NCBI GenBank assembly: GCA_002396325.1
Contig: DGXM01000189.1
Span: forward strand, 1 to 14,549
DNA length: 14,549 bases
Reading direction: 5' to 3'
From: Treponema sp. UBA4232
GTDB lineage: Bacteria; Spirochaetota; Spirochaetia; Treponematales; Treponemataceae
Position 1 is the stretch's first letter. Each line of letters starts with the position of its first letter. Below the pieces are notes generated by a model that did not search any database, was not told the DNA's origin, and worked only from the letters and a program-made list of their open reading frames with translations. Below are positions 14,527 through 14,549 of this stretch, in pieces. A program made the position numbers and the translations under genes.

Positions 14527-14549
14527 TTTTTATTCGTGCGGAGGGTTCA
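14527..14549 (+). other. End of window, possible ribosome binding site
   Basis: The 23 bases after galM contain GGAGGG (14541-14546), a good ribosome binding site for a gene that would begin just beyond the window on the + strand. No terminator is visible, so that gene may be cotranscribed with galM. Confidence 0.3.

Overview
The window reads as a spirochete flagellar export and regulation cluster, most likely from a Treponema-like organism of medium GC content. This assignment rests on gene order (fliN-fliO-fliP-fliQ-fliR-flhB-flhA-flhF-flhG, then a membrane protein, a FliA/WhiG sigma factor and a DUF342/FapA protein), which resembles the large motility operon of treponemes, and on sequence character. 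No species can be named from the sequence alone. All convincing genes lie on the + strand.

Layout. 1-147 is the C-terminal end of FliN (C-ring switch protein). 148-287 is a gap holding a strong hairpin and two very short ORFs. 288-4041 holds fliO, fliP, fliQ, fliR and flhB, tightly packed with two ATGA overlaps; these are the membrane core of the flagellar type III secretion gate. A sigma70-like promoter (4061-4089) precedes flhA, which overlaps flhF by 11 bases; flhG follows. FlhF (SRP-type GTPase) and FlhG (MinD-type ATPase) set flagellar position and number. 8598-9416 is an unrecognised two-helix membrane protein with a long acidic tail. A 145-base gap with several inverted repeats leads to the sigma factor fliA. 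Then come a DUF342/FapA-type protein, a small unrecognised protein that overlaps it, and a membrane-anchored coiled-coil protein whose layout resembles Bacillus SwrB. The last gene is an aldose 1-epimerase (galM), with its own near-consensus promoter buried in the end of the preceding gene; it is probably not part of the motility system.

How it fits together. FliO/P/Q/R plus FlhB/FlhA build the export gate, FlhF/FlhG place and count the motors, and FliA would switch on late flagellar genes. The three poorly characterised proteins (8598, 12326, 12664) and the FapA-type protein travel with these genes and are the best candidates for accessory flagellar or cell-envelope functions. I saw no phage, insertion sequence, CRISPR array, tRNA or rRNA, and nothing I would call a wholly new system. 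The most interesting points are: a substitution in FlhA at a position reported as essential elsewhere; the SwrB-like protein; a matching N-terminal motif in FlhF and the FapA-type protein; and the regulatory-looking gaps before fliO and fliA.
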